Position numbers and translations under genes: made by a program. A stretch of 64,000 nt of DNA, taken from NCBI RefSeq assembly GCF_019203185.1, contig NZ_CP078093.1, positions 1,895,058 through 1,959,057 of the forward strand, written 5' to 3'. Below are positions 1-8,934 of this stretch, in pieces. The notes under the pieces are model-generated. The model had not been told where the DNA came from and did no database searches. It worked only from the letters and a program-made list of their open reading frames with translations. Every line of letters starts with the position of its first letter. Position 1 is the first letter of the stretch. This DNA is from Crassaminicella indica. Its GTDB lineage: Bacteria; Bacillota; Clostridia; Peptostreptococcales; Thermotaleaceae.

Positions 1-755
1 AAGAAATTGTAGAAAAGGGTAGTACAAAAAAAGTAGATATATTAGAGCTTCGTGAAGAATCAAATAGAGAAGGAATGACAGGAATATCAACTAGATTTAT
101 TATGAAGGCAATAGATACTGCATTAGTAGAATCAGAGCATGATTGTATACATCCTATTTTAGTTCTTGAGGTTTTGGTAAAATCAGTAAAGGAATTATCT
201 ATTAGTGACGAGGAAAAGAAAAAATATTTGAATTTTATTCAAAATATTATAAAAAAAGAGTACCATAATATTCTTGAAAAAGAAGTAACAAAAGCATTTA
301 TTCATGGATATAACGAGCAAGCAGAGGATTTATTTAATAATTATTTAGACCATGCCGAAAGCTATGTCAATAAGACAAAAATTAAAGACAGAAGCACAGG
401 TGAAGAGTTAGAGCCTGATGAAAAATTCTTAAGATCCATTGAGGAACAAATTGGTATTTCTAGTGGAGCAGCAAAAGGCTTTAGACAAGATGTAACTTCT
501 TATATGTTTTATTTGATGAGAAGTAAAAGTAAGATTGATTATAAGTGCTATGAACCTTTAAAGGAAGCTATTGAGAAGAAGCTTACAGCTTCCGTAAAGG
601 AATTGAGTAGAGTTATTACCCGTACAAAGGTAAGAGATAAGGAACAGAATAAAAAATATGATGCTATGGTAGAAGAAATGAAGAGAAATGGATATTGTGA
701 TCACTGCTGCAATGTTATTTTGAAATATGCTGCCAATAATTTATGGAAGGATTAA
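1..755 (+). CDS. prkA: PrkA family serine protein kinase, C-terminal part (partial)
   Basis: The reading frame is open from the first bases of the window (codons in phase from base 3) to the TAA at 753-755, giving about 250 residues. It matches the C-terminal part of PrkA/YeaG kinases, including the 'GISTRFIMKA' stretch and a Cys-rich end (GYCDHCCNVIL). The ATPase-like kinase core lies upstream of the window. PrkA is a cytoplasmic serine kinase used in sporulation and stress in Firmicutes. The next two genes (yhbH, spoVR) follow on the same strand in the order of the E. coli yeaG-yeaH-ycgB cluster, which supports the call. An ATG at 75 is internal and not the start. Confidence 0.9.
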   Translation, partial: EIVEKGSTKKVDILELREESNREGMTGISTRFIMKAIDTALVESEHDCIHPILVLEVLVKSVKELSISDEEKKKYLNFIQNIIKKEYHNILEKEVTKAFIHGYNEQAEDLFNNYLDHAESYVNKTKIKDRSTGEELEPDEKFLRSIEEQIGISSGAAKGFRQDVTSYMFYLMRSKSKIDYKCYEPLKEAIEKKLTASVKELSRVITRTKVRDKEQNKKYDAMVEEMKRNGYCDHCCNVILKYAANNLWKD

Positions 756-833
756 AGCTTAATATATAGACATACATGCTTAAAAATGTATGTCTATATC
801 ATTAATTTTTATACTAATACGGAGGTGAGACGG

Positions 834-2003
834 GTGGCCATATTTCGAGAATTTGACAGCAGGGGCAGGGATAGGTCCGCAGAAGACAGAAGAAGACACA
901 GGCAGCTAGTAGAGGATTCTATTAAGAAAAATATTGGAAATATTATTGCTGAAGAAAGTATTATTGGTCAGAGTAAGAATAGAAAGATTAAAGTCCCTAT
1001 AAAGGGAATCAAGGAATATCAGTTTATATATGGAAAAAATCAAAAGGGAATAGGTTCAGGAACAGGAAATGAAAAAAGAGGAGATAAAATAGGAAAGGAT
1101 GCTATGACTGATGGTCAAGAAAAAGCTGGGAATAATGAGGGAGAAGATATTTATGAAACAGAGATAACTATTGAAGAGCTGATACAATATTTATTTGAGG
1201 ATTTAAATTTACCTTATATGCATAGAAAGAAGTTTAGTGAGATTGAATCAGAAAAGAATTTTAAAAGACTTGGATATCAAAGAAAAGGTATTCCACCGAG
1301 ACTTGCGAAGAAAAGATCTGTTATTGAGAAAATAAAGAGAAAAAAGGCATATGAAAGAGGAAAAAAAGAAAATGAGAATTATGATAAAGAGAAAAGGTTT
1401 CCTTTTAAGGAAGACGATTTAAGATATTATCGGGTGCGTGAGGATGTAAGAAGAGAAAGTAATGCAGTAGTGATTTGCATTATGGATACTTCAGGTTCTA
1501 TGACACTTACAAAAAAATATTTGGCAAGAAGCTTTTATTTTCTTTTGTATCAATTTGTAAGGCTAAAGTATGTTCATGTAGAGATTGTGTTTATTGCACA
1601 TACGACTACTGCTAAGGAAGTTAGCGAGGATGATTTTTTTCATAAGGGAGAATCAGGTGGAACTTATATTAGCAGTGGTTATGAGAAGGCTTTAGAGATT
1701 ATTGAAAAAAGGTATAATCCTGAAGTTTGGAATATTTATGCATTTCATTGTAGTGATGGAGATAACTGGTCAGAGGATAATAAAAAAGCAGTTGAAGCTG
1801 CTAAGAAATTATGTGAAACTTGTAACCTCTTCGGATATGGAGAGATTGCACCAGGATATTATACGAGGATGAGTACTATTAAAGCGGAATATAATTTAAA
1901 GGTGAAATATCCAAACTTTTCGATTGTGACCATGTCAAGAAAGGAGGATATTGTTCCTGCTCTTAAAAGATTATTAGATAAAGAAAAGGGATTGCAGGAA
2001 TAA
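834..2003 (+). CDS. yhbH: YhbH/YeaH family protein (DUF444), sporulation-associated
   Basis: The product has 389 residues when started at the GTG at 834, which follows GGAGGTGAGACGG and gives the family-typical N-terminus [15 protein letters not shown]; an in-frame ATG at 786 has no ribosome site. The C-terminal half is a von Willebrand A-like domain with a MIDAS motif (MDTSGSMT, about residue 220). A basic, low-complexity linker lies around residues 60-130. YhbH is a cytoplasmic protein needed for normal sporulation in Bacillus, and its molecular activity is unknown. It lies between prkA and spoVR, probably in one operon. Confidence 0.92.
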   Translation: MAIFREFDSRGRDRSAEDRRRHRQLVEDSIKKNIGNIIAEESIIGQSKNRKIKVPIKGIKEYQFIYGKNQKGIGSGTGNEKRGDKIGKDAMTDGQEKAGNNEGEDIYETEITIEELIQYLFEDLNLPYMHRKKFSEIESEKNFKRLGYQRKGIPPRLAKKRSVIEKIKRKKAYERGKKENENYDKEKRFPFKEDDLRYYRVREDVRRESNAVVICIMDTSGSMTLTKKYLARSFYFLLYQFVRLKYVHVEIVFIAHTTTAKEVSEDDFFHKGESGGTYISSGYEKALEIIEKRYNPEVWNIYAFHCSDGDNWSEDNKKAVEAAKKLCETCNLFGYGEIAPGYYTRMSTIKAEYNLKVKYPNFSIVTMSRKEDIVPALKRLLDKEKGLQE

Positions 2004-2017
2004 TAATTTTGCTTATG

Positions 2018-3391
2018 ATGGAATATACCATTAAAGAGCTGGAGCTGTGGAATGAAAAGATTGAGGCAATAGCAAAAGAAAATGGGCTTGATTTTTATCC
2101 TCAAGAATTTGAAATATGCAGCTATGAAGATATGATTTGCTATGAAGCATATGTTGGGATGCCTTCTCATTATCCTCACTGGAGTTATGGCAAAGCTTAT
2201 GAGAAGAAAAAAACACTTTATAGGTATAATGTGACAGGTCTTCCATATGAAATGGTTATAAATTCTAATCCATGTATTGGATATTTGATGAGAGATAATA
2301 CGCTGCTTTTACAGATTTTAACTATGGCTCATGTATATGGTCATAATGATTTTTTTAAAAATAATAGATTATTTACTGAAGGAACTAGAGCAGAAGATAC
2401 AATAGAAATGTTTAAAAATCATGGAGATAGGATTAGAAGCTATATACATGATCCGAGTATTGGATATGAAAGAGTAGAAAGCATATTAGATGCCGCTCAT
2501 GCATTAAGATTTCAGACATCTAGGGTAATAGGGTGCAAAAATCTATCAGAAGAAGAGAAAAAGAAAAGAATTCTTGAAAAATATTATAATGAAATAAAGA
2601 TCACAAGTATTATTGATGAGAAAAAGAATATTCCTTTTCCTGACCTTGAAAAGATCCCTTTAGAGCCTACTGAGGATATTATGGGTTTTTTAATTCAGTA
2701 TGGAAAACTTGCGGATTGGGAAAAGGACATATTAAGTATTGTAAAAGAAGAAACATTATATTTTATTCCTCAGATTGAAACAAAGATTATGAATGAAGGA
2801 TGGGCAAGTTACTTTCATTATAAGATTTTGAACCAGCTAGAGCTATCGCAGGAATTGTATATGGAATTTTTAACAAGACACAATCAAGTGATTAGGCCTT
2901 TTTTAGGAAGTGTCAATCCTTACTATATGGGATTTAAAATATTTGCAGATATTGAAGAAAAATATGGAAAAGATAAGCTGTTTGAAGTTAGAAAAATGGA
3001 AAGAGACGAATCTTTTATTAGAAGATACCTTACGAAAGAGCTGTGTCATGAAATGAATCTTTTTGAGTATAAAAAGAGAGAAAAAGATTATTTGATAGAA
3101 GAAATAAGCGATGAGGAAGGATATAAAATAATAAAGAATACTTTAGCAAGCAGTACAGGGATGGGGGACATACCTTTTATAAGGGTAATAGAGGTTCTAA
3201 AAAAAGATAATACTCTTTTAGTTGTTCATGAATATGATGGAAGAGAATTGGAATTATCTTATGCTTATGAAACATTAAGATATTTACAAAGGCTCTGGGG
3301 TGGAAAAGTAGAATTAAGAACAATTGTTGATAATATAAAAAAACGAATTATATGTGATGAAAACAGAAATATTTTTTTGAAAAAAGAGTAA
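2018..3391 (+). CDS. spoVR: SpoVR family protein
   Basis: The product has 457 residues and matches the SpoVR/YcgB family over its full length (N-terminal YTIKELELWNEKIE, then HVYGHNDFFKNN and NEGWASYFHYK). SpoVR is involved in spore cortex formation in Bacillus; its biochemistry is unresolved. The start is uncertain: ATGs at 2015 and 2018 are both possible and the ribosome site is weak, consistent with translation coupled to yhbH 12-15 bases upstream. Downstream the gene runs straight into the left edge of the mobile island. Its natural terminator seems to be the copy at 22532-22560 (see repeats). Confidence 0.92.
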   Translation: MEYTIKELELWNEKIEAIAKENGLDFYPQEFEICSYEDMICYEAYVGMPSHYPHWSYGKAYEKKKTLYRYNVTGLPYEMVINSNPCIGYLMRDNTLLLQILTMAHVYGHNDFFKNNRLFTEGTRAEDTIEMFKNHGDRIRSYIHDPSIGYERVESILDAAHALRFQTSRVIGCKNLSEEEKKKRILEKYYNEIKITSIIDEKKNIPFPDLEKIPLEPTEDIMGFLIQYGKLADWEKDILSIVKEETLYFIPQIETKIMNEGWASYFHYKILNQLELSQELYMEFLTRHNQVIRPFLGSVNPYYMGFKIFADIEEKYGKDKLFEVRKMERDESFIRRYLTKELCHEMNLFEYKKREKDYLIEEISDEEGYKIIKNTLASSTGMGDIPFIRVIEVLKKDNTLLVVHEYDGRELELSYAYETLRYLQRLWGGKVELRTIVDNIKKRIICDENRNIFLKKE

Positions 3392-3397
3392 AGAGAT

Positions 3398-3414
3398 AGG
3401 AATAAATTTCCTGT
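3398..3414 (+). repeat. Left 17-bp direct repeat bounding the island (spoVR terminator stem)
   Basis: The 17 bases AGGAATAAATTTCCTGT, seven bases after the spoVR stop, recur exactly at 22536-22552. The sequence is a small hairpin (AGGAA/TTCCT). At this copy the T-run expected of a terminator is missing, whereas the right copy is followed by TTTCTTTTTTTT. I read this as a terminator split and duplicated by insertion of the island. An integrase core site or an IS target duplication would both give this picture. Confidence 0.6.
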
Positions 3415-3479
3415 CAGATTAAATATTTTACGCTTCATGCAGATAAGTTGTATTCCATACACTAATAGGGTTAGTACCA

Positions 3480-5251
3480 CATAGCCATCAAGCTAAGGAA
3501 TTACTTGAAAATTCATTGCCCCCCATTCGACAAAAAAATAGTATACTAATGCTACTTACATTTTTAAGGGGGTAGTAGTATACTATGGCAAAAGCGAAAG
3601 TACTAAAGAATATAGCGATTATAAAAAATAATATGCAACAAATGATTCAAGAAATCCTTAAAATAATTTCAAAAGAAGAAATAGAAAAAATTGCAAGAGA
3701 AGTTGGTTTTATTCAAAGACAGGGAAAAATTCAAGCTTGGGAATTCCTTTATTTATGTGCCTTTTCAGGCTTAGATATTTCTAAAAACACTCTTGTAGCA
3801 ATGAGTGCCAATTTAAACTCAGAAATCAATACTGAAGTCACTACACAGGCTATACATGAGCGTTTAAATCATAAGGCTGTAGCTTTTTTGCAAGAAATAT
3901 TTACAAGACTATTAAATAGAATCGCTTTATCTGATTCTAAGATAGAAACTGCATGGGATAAGCACTTTGATAGAATTAGAATAGTTGATTCTACGGCATT
4001 TCAAGTTCCTGAAATGTACAAAGAAGAATACAAGGGCTCTGGCGGAAGCGCTCAAACTGCTGGTATCAAAATACATCTTGAATATGATTTAAAAACTGGA
4101 AAGTTCATGCATGTTGATGTAGGTCCTGGAAAAGAAAATGACAACACCTTTGGAAGTAAAATAAATGAAACTTTTAAAGAAAGAGATCTTGCTTTAAGGG
4201 ACTTGGGCTACTTTAGTTTGAAAGACTTTAAAGCTTTAGATGATAAAGGCGCTTCTTACGTTTCAAGGCTTAAGCCAAATGTAGCTGTATACCTTGAAAA
4301 TGATGATCTAGAGTATTATAAAAATGGACAAATAAAAAAATCTACTATGTACAAAAGGATTAATTTGGCAGATATAGCAATGAAAATGGATGCAGGCGAA
4401 ATATTAGAATTAAAGGAAGTGTTTTTAGGAAGAATCGAGAAGCGAAAAGAGCGATTAGTCATATACAAATTAACTGATGAACAGCTAAAAGAGCGCAAAT
4501 CCAAAGTGGAAAAAACAGCTAAAAAGAAAGGTATTAAAAAAAGTGAAAACACAATAAAACTATTGGGCATCACTATGTACATTACAAACATTGATAGTTC
4601 TATATTGCCTAATGATCAAATATATGAAATATATTCTTTGAGGTGGCAGATCGAGATTTTATTTAAGACATGGAAATCAATATTTACTATTTCAAAAGTG
4701 AAGCCAGTAAAAATAGACAGATTTAAATGCCAGCTTTATGGGAAACTCATTTTATTGATATTAAGTTCAGCAATAATGTTTAAAATGAGAAATGAACTTC
4801 TAAATACAGAACAGTTAGAAGCAAGTGAAATCAAGAGTGCAGAGATTATAAAACAGTATATTCAAAAAGTATATTTAGGTTTAATAAATACACATTTAAA
4901 AGCGTGCACAATATTAGTAGAAATATATGTATGCATAAAAAGAAATGGGCGAAAATCACACCGCAAAGGTAAAAAAACCTTCTTTGATATTCTAGGAGTA
5001 TCCTACCACTACCAAGAAAAAGTATGTAGATTCGCCGCATAAAACAATTTAATAATACCATAAATTTAAAACCTATGTCTTTAAAAAAATAATTTTTATC
5101 GTAGGTTTTTTTGGCATACAGTAAAAATGACTTATATTTTTAGACACGTAAAAGAAAATACGTTTGATTCTATGTTTCAGATTTTTCTACCTATAATTTG
5201 GAAAACTCAATATCTTTACAACCTGCTAAATTCCTTAGCTTGATGGCTATG
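3480..5251 (+). mobile_element. Complete IS4-family insertion sequence with 11-bp target duplication
   Basis: The element is 1772 bp with 23-bp perfect terminal inverted repeats at 3480-3502 (starting CATAGCCATCAAGCTAAGG) and 5229-5251. It is flanked by the identical 11-mer GGTTAGTACCA at 3469-3479 and 5252-5262. A direct repeat of 10-12 bp is typical of IS4-family members such as IS231. It carries one intact transposase (3585-5042). Intact ends, target duplication and gene suggest a fairly recent, possibly active insertion. Its right end is repeated at 5623-5765 (inverted) and 7316-7366. Confidence 0.9.
3585..5042 (+). CDS. IS4-family DDE transposase
   Basis: The product is 485 residues and cuts and rejoins the ends of the surrounding IS. 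The DDE triad is visible: the first Asp in IRIVDSTAF (about residue 131), the second in ALRDLGYFS (about 207), and the Glu in the Y-(2)-R-(3)-E-(6)-K signature YSLRWQIEILFKTWK (about 350), which defines the IS4 group. A basic linker (about 300-325) precedes the last motif. The ATG at 3585 is preceded by AAGGGGGTAGTAGTATACT. No frameshift or stop is seen, so the enzyme is probably functional. Confidence 0.93.
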   Translation: MAKAKVLKNIAIIKNNMQQMIQEILKIISKEEIEKIAREVGFIQRQGKIQAWEFLYLCAFSGLDISKNTLVAMSANLNSEINTEVTTQAIHERLNHKAVAFLQEIFTRLLNRIALSDSKIETAWDKHFDRIRIVDSTAFQVPEMYKEEYKGSGGSAQTAGIKIHLEYDLKTGKFMHVDVGPGKENDNTFGSKINETFKERDLALRDLGYFSLKDFKALDDKGASYVSRLKPNVAVYLENDDLEYYKNGQIKKSTMYKRINLADIAMKMDAGEILELKEVFLGRIEKRKERLVIYKLTDEQLKERKSKVEKTAKKKGIKKSENTIKLLGITMYITNIDSSILPNDQIYEIYSLRWQIEILFKTWKSIFTISKVKPVKIDRFKCQLYGKLILLILSSAIMFKMRNELLNTEQLEASEIKSAEIIKQYIQKVYLGLINTHLKACTILVEIYVCIKRNGRKSHRKGKKTFFDILGVSYHYQEKVCRFAA

Positions 5252-5428
5252 GGTTAGTACCAGAATGTGTGACATGAGATGCAAAGTAAAATGTTTTTCA
5301 ATGATTTCAAAATACTTTATACCCTATGACAGTGTTGCTGGTTCTAACCCAATAAATAGGAATTAAATCTTAAATTGTGGTAAAATTAGGATATTGGAAT
5401 ATAATATATGATCTTGGAGGAGTAATAT

Positions 5429-5590
5429 ATGAATATTGTGATGAATGGTGTATTACTGGGTTTAGTTTGGTTTGTAATTTTACTCATTATTATGTATATC
5501 ATAAATCGATATATGTATATAGCCAACATTATTGGCGGAAAAATTATAAGTTTTTTTGGATACTTATTGCGTAAAATTAAGAGGAAATAG
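5429..5590 (+). CDS. Small membrane protein (53 aa), unrecognised
   Basis: A 53-codon frame starts at an ATG spaced 7 bases after GGAGG (CTTGGAGGAGTAATAT). The product begins MNIVMNGVLLGLVWFVILLI, a single hydrophobic segment at about residues 6-26, then a second weakly hydrophobic stretch and a basic end (LLRKIKRK). This looks like an inner-membrane small protein. It lies between two inverted copies of the IS4 right end. A longer overlapping frame at 5377-5574 lacks a ribosome site and is a shadow. I do not recognise a family. Confidence 0.6.
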   Translation: MNIVMNGVLLGLVWFVILLIIMYIINRYMYIANIIGGKIISFFGYLLRKIKRK

Positions 5591-5622
5591 GAAAACTTTT
5601 GAACTATATAGGGGTCTCGCCA

Positions 5623-5765
5623 CATAGCCATCAAGCTAAGGAATTTAGCAGGTTGTAAAGATATTGAGTTTTCCAAATTATAGGTAGAAAAATCTGAAAC
5701 ATAGAATCAAACGTATTTTCTTTTACGTGTCTAAAAATATAAGTCATTTTTACTGTATGCCAAAA
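5623..5765 (-). mobile_element. Remnant of IS4-element right end (143 bp, inverted)
   Basis: This stretch is an exact reverse complement of 5109-5251, the last 143 bp of the complete IS4 element, including the 23-bp terminal repeat. It contains no transposase. It is the leftover end of a second copy in the opposite orientation. Together with the intact element it forms a perfect 143-bp inverted repeat around the 371-bp segment that holds the small gene at 5429. Confidence 0.88.
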
Positions 5766-6241
5766 CATTATTCGTCAATCCTAACCTTATTTATAGTGGT
5801 GAACGTGATAATATTGAAGTAACGCTAAAAGCTTTATTTATAAATTCAAAAACATTATTTAAAAAGTTTCCAGTAGCTCTTTTTTAAAGAGTTATTTTTT
5901 TATTATGCATTTATTTTTGTAGTTATCAAATTTGATAACTACGAAATCTTCCTTAACTCCTGATTTTATCAGACTTTTCATTAAATTTTAGGGTTATTTA
6001 CTCTCACTCTCTATTATATAGAGAGTAGAGAGGGCTTTGCTCTTGATAAAATTGCAAATTACTTACTTATTTGTAATTTAAAGGTTTTAATCGCAACAAG
6101 TTTATGTTATTATAATTAAAGATTGTTGAATGCATTCTTCAATAATAAACCAATTTATTTTTTAAAACAAAACCAAGAACATTATCAAATTCTAGTGGGA
6201 TAATAGATAGGATACCAAAGAGTGCTTGGGCAAATCTGGAT
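5766..6241. other. Gene-poor stretch with a gene tail and palindromes
   Basis: An open frame on the plus strand from about 5764 to the TAA at 5885-5887 (FVNPNLIYSGERDNIEVT and on) looks like the C-terminal tail of a gene truncated by the IS remnant, followed by a weak hairpin and T-run (5874-5902). A perfect 24-bp palindrome lies at 5919-5942 (GTAGTTATC on each arm). Further imperfect dyads lie at about 6010-6030 and 6054-6080. No complete gene is visible. Confidence 0.4.
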
Positions 6242-6712
6242 ATGCATTGTAAATATAGAGGAAAAGATGGAAATAAGCAGAAATTCAAATTTAACTGGAT
6301 TTGGAATGGAAGACCATTTGTGATGTCGACAGATACAGTTGCATTTGCTTGGGATGATAAATTTAGAATTAGCTCAAGAGATGTTTCTTGTGATATACGT
6401 TATTCAAATGGTGGTTGGAATTATACAAGAGATTTTGATGATGTTGAAGTAAAACCAGGAACAGGTTTTAGAGCTTCGTTCAATATGATGGATATGCCTA
6501 AAAAACAAAACGATGCATATGCTAAGCAGGGAATTGGATATTTTAAAATTACAAATCCTAAAAATTTATCAGATATACAAATAGTTTGGAAATATGGTCA
6601 TTCCACATTTTCATTTGGGGGATTTTGTCTAAATGTAGGTTGGTCATCTATTTCTGCTAATAAAGGTACTGAAGTAATGGATAGAGGTGATAAAGTATTT
6701 AGTCTAGATTAA
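6242..6712 (+). pseudogene. Unrecognised protein, probably 5'-truncated
   Basis: At least 156 residues are encoded, rich in aromatic residues and Gly (WNGRPFVMSTDTVAFAWDD, GYFKITNP), suggesting a beta-rich domain. The first ATG (6242) has no ribosome site. The frame stays open upstream to a TAA near 6149 and encodes a plausible extension without a start codon, so the true N-terminus appears to be lost. A good terminator follows at 6773-6812. No family is recognised. If the ATG is used, this is an ordinary hypothetical gene. Confidence 0.45.
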
Positions 6713-6772
6713 CCCGCTAAAGCTAAGTTTATTAATATTCAATAAAGGAATATAAAAACAACATAAGAAAAG

Positions 6773-6812
6773 TATCACCGAGATTTAATATATATCTCGG
6801 TGATATGTTTAT
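6773..6812 (+). terminator. Rho-independent terminator
   Basis: The 12-bp arms TATCACCGAGAT and ATCTCGGTGATA form a stem followed by a T-rich run (TGTTTATTTT). It ends the transcript of the gene at 6242-6712. Confidence 0.75.
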
Positions 6813-6993
6813 TTTATATTGTTAAAAACGAACTTATGGGTTATTTATTAGTCTAATAACTTAATTTTATAATCCTTTTTTTAAAAGTACCATATATCAA
6901 AAGTTACGGAACTTGGTTCTAGTTTTTGGATTTTTATTGGCTTTTTACACGAATCGTAGCCGTATGCCATATCATATTAGGAGGGTGTAATAT

Positions 6994-7191
6994 ATGAATT
7001 TTTTTAAGTATTTACTATTATGTATAATAAGTCCTTTTATAATAACATTTTTTTCTTTTCGATTTGGATATATTATTGGTCCAGGAGATGATGGATCTGG
7101 CATAACTATTGCAGCTATATCACTTTTGAATACAACAATAATAGTAGGATTTTTTATATTATTTGATATATTAAAAAATAAAAATATATAA
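6994..7191 (+). CDS. Small two-helix membrane protein (65 aa), unrecognised
   Basis: AGGAGGGTGTAATAT precedes the ATG at 6994, a strong ribosome site. The product has two hydrophobic segments (about residues 5-28 and 40-60) joined by a Gly/Asp-rich loop (IIGPGDDGSGIT), and a short basic tail. It is probably an integral membrane protein. No family is recognised, and neighbours are only IS debris and a broken recombinase. Confidence 0.6.
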   Translation: MNFFKYLLLCIISPFIITFFSFRFGYIIGPGDDGSGITIAAISLLNTTIIVGFFILFDILKNKNI

Positions 7192-7315
7192 TTTGTTTCA
7201 TTTATAAAGTTATAATATTATGTCTAATAAGGGGATTTTGAAATCCACCCGTACCTTGACTTCTTGCCTTTTTCATATACAATTGACACTGCCGAAAAAG
7301 AAGAACCTGAATTTA

Positions 7316-7366
7316 GAAAACTCAATATCTTTACAACCTGCTAAATTCCTTAGCTTGATGGCTATG
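7316..7366 (+). mobile_element. Short remnant of the IS4-element right end
   Basis: These 51 bp match 5201-5251, the right terminus of the IS4 element including its terminal repeat, in the same orientation. The match breaks off sharply on the left. It is a third trace of the same insertion sequence in this island. Confidence 0.8.
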
Positions 7367-7422
7367 GGGTAGTAACACGGAAGCTGTCATGTACTGTAAA
7401 GTAAATGGTAATAAATTTAAGT

Positions 7423-8090
7423 CTATAACAAATTAGCCTTTTCCTTCATTTTTTCCTTTGAAGGATTCGTATAAAGTAAAGTTGTATGAATATTACTATG
7501 ACCTGCTTGATTAGCTACTTCATGAACCGAATATCCACTCTCCAAAGCATGAGTACACCAAAAGTGTCTTAGCTTATGGGGAGTTATTTTATTGCTGAAT
7601 TTATTAAATACCTGGTTGATTCTACTTCGATTTAATCGTTCACTTTGTCTACTATTGAATAAATAGTTGCCATGATCTACTCTTTCGCTAAGATATGACT
7701 TAAGAGCATTTACTATTTTTTCACCAATATATACTATCCTTTCCTTATCACCTTTTCCACTTTTTACGATTATTTCTCTTGCTGTTAAATTTATATCTTC
7801 TAGCTTTAAGTTTAAAGCTTCAGATATTCTAAGTCCTGAGTAAGCCAATAATGTAACAATAGCATAGTCTCTCTTACATCCTTTTTCTAATATTGTCTGC
7901 CTAAAAGTTTCTACCTGGCTTTTATTAATATCCGTAGGACTAGCTCCAGTTGACTGGATCTTTATATAGTCCTTTTTCGAAACGATCCTTTAAACCAATT
8001 CAAATAAAGCTTCATATGTCTTAAATAACTTTTGATTGTATTCTCACTTTTATCATCTTTTCTTAAATACTCTTCAAATAAGTTTAACAT
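7423..8090 (-). pseudogene. Tyrosine recombinase/integrase, one frameshift
   Basis: Read on the minus strand, an ATG at 8090 after GGAGGTATTT opens a typical N-terminal SAM-like domain (MLNLFEEYLRKDDKSENTIK). The frame shifts near 7980 and resumes as an intact catalytic domain. Catalytic residues are present: Arg in GLRISEAL, the HxLRH box (HKLRHFWCTH), His in AGHSNIHTT, and the nucleophile Tyr in LLYTNPS. The whole gene would encode about 220 residues, short for an integrase. Because of the frameshift I call it broken. It is a candidate for the enzyme that once mobilised the island. Confidence 0.8.
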
Positions 8091-8280
8091 AAATACCTCC
8101 TGTAAATTATGTTTAGTATAATTGTATTTGTTGTTTTTTTGACAAAACGTACTAAATTATTTTACAAATTTTCATATGAATAGTAGATGGAATTTTAATT
8201 AGCAGTATTAGACAAAACAAGTCAAAAAACACCGGTTTACATTTTGGGTGTGAATTTCGTTTATATATAGTGAAAGGCGC

Positions 8281-8292
8281 TTAACCGGTTAA
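8281..8292. promoter_or_regulatory. 12-bp palindrome upstream of amidase pseudogene
   Basis: TTAACCGGTTAA is a perfect palindrome about 30 bases before the amidase start. It could be an operator, but there is no independent support. Confidence 0.2.
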
Positions 8293-8323
8293 AGCTTTCA
8301 AATAAAAAAGGTGTGTGAGTAGG

Positions 8324-8912
8324 ATGAAGATTATAGAAACCTATCTTAAATTTAAAAATGATCTAACAAAAATGAATAAGCCTTCTATAATTGTCATTCA
8401 TCATGCAGCACATAGTAGTGCGACTTTAGATGATAACATTAGGTGGTATTTAGAAGAAGGATTTCGTGGATTTGGCTATCATTTTCTTATCACAAAGAAA
8501 GGACAAGTCTACAGGGGTAGGCCTGAAACCACTATAGGAGCTCATTGCAAAGGCTACAATAAAAGATCTTTAACAAGGTAACTTTGAAGTAGAAAAAGCA
8601 TCTAAAACACAATTAGAAGCGCTTATAGAATTATGCCAATACTTATGTAACAAATACAGTATAAGCACTATAAAAGGACATAGGGAGCTAAGCTCTACTT
8701 CCTGTCCTGGACAGAACTTTCCTTTAGGGGAAGTTAAAGAAATGGTATTTAGTAGCTTAGGTAGGTTTCGTATTGATACTTATACTGTAAAGGTAGGAGA
8801 TACTCTATGGTCTATATCAAAATCATTTAATATAACAGTTGATGAACTAGTGCAATTGAATGGTTTGCAGGGTAGCTTGATCTATAAAGGTCAAATATTA
8901 AAAATTATGTAG
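8324..8912 (+). pseudogene. N-acetylmuramoyl-L-alanine amidase with LysM domain, frameshifted
   Basis: The first part (ATG 8324, after AAAAAGGTGTGTGAGTAGG) encodes an amidase_2/PGRP fold with the first zinc ligand in VIHHAAHSS and GYHFLITKKG. The frame breaks near 8575. A small deletion seems to have removed the usual 'gigiciEGNF' region. The rest continues in another phase with the remaining ligands (GHRELSSTSCPGQNFP) and a C-terminal LysM (DTYTVKVGDTLWSISKSF) up to the TAG at 8910-8912. An intact ancestor would have cut the peptide from muramic acid. In its present form it is unlikely to be functional. Confidence 0.8.
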
Positions 8913-8934
8913 AGAAGAAAAGGAGAGATAAATC

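Noticed and set aside
5377-5574. 65-codon frame as a gene
   Set aside because: No ribosome site and an implausible composition. The overlapping frame at 5429-5590 has a strong ribosome site and a membrane-protein pattern.
5109-5765. Perfect 143-bp inverted repeats around a 371-bp segment, suggestive of an invertible DNA switch next to a recombinase gene
   Set aside because: Both arms are the right end of the same IS4 element: the left arm is the end of the complete copy (proved by terminal repeats and 11-bp target duplication), the right arm is a remnant. No promoter switch is apparent, and the recombinase is frameshifted.
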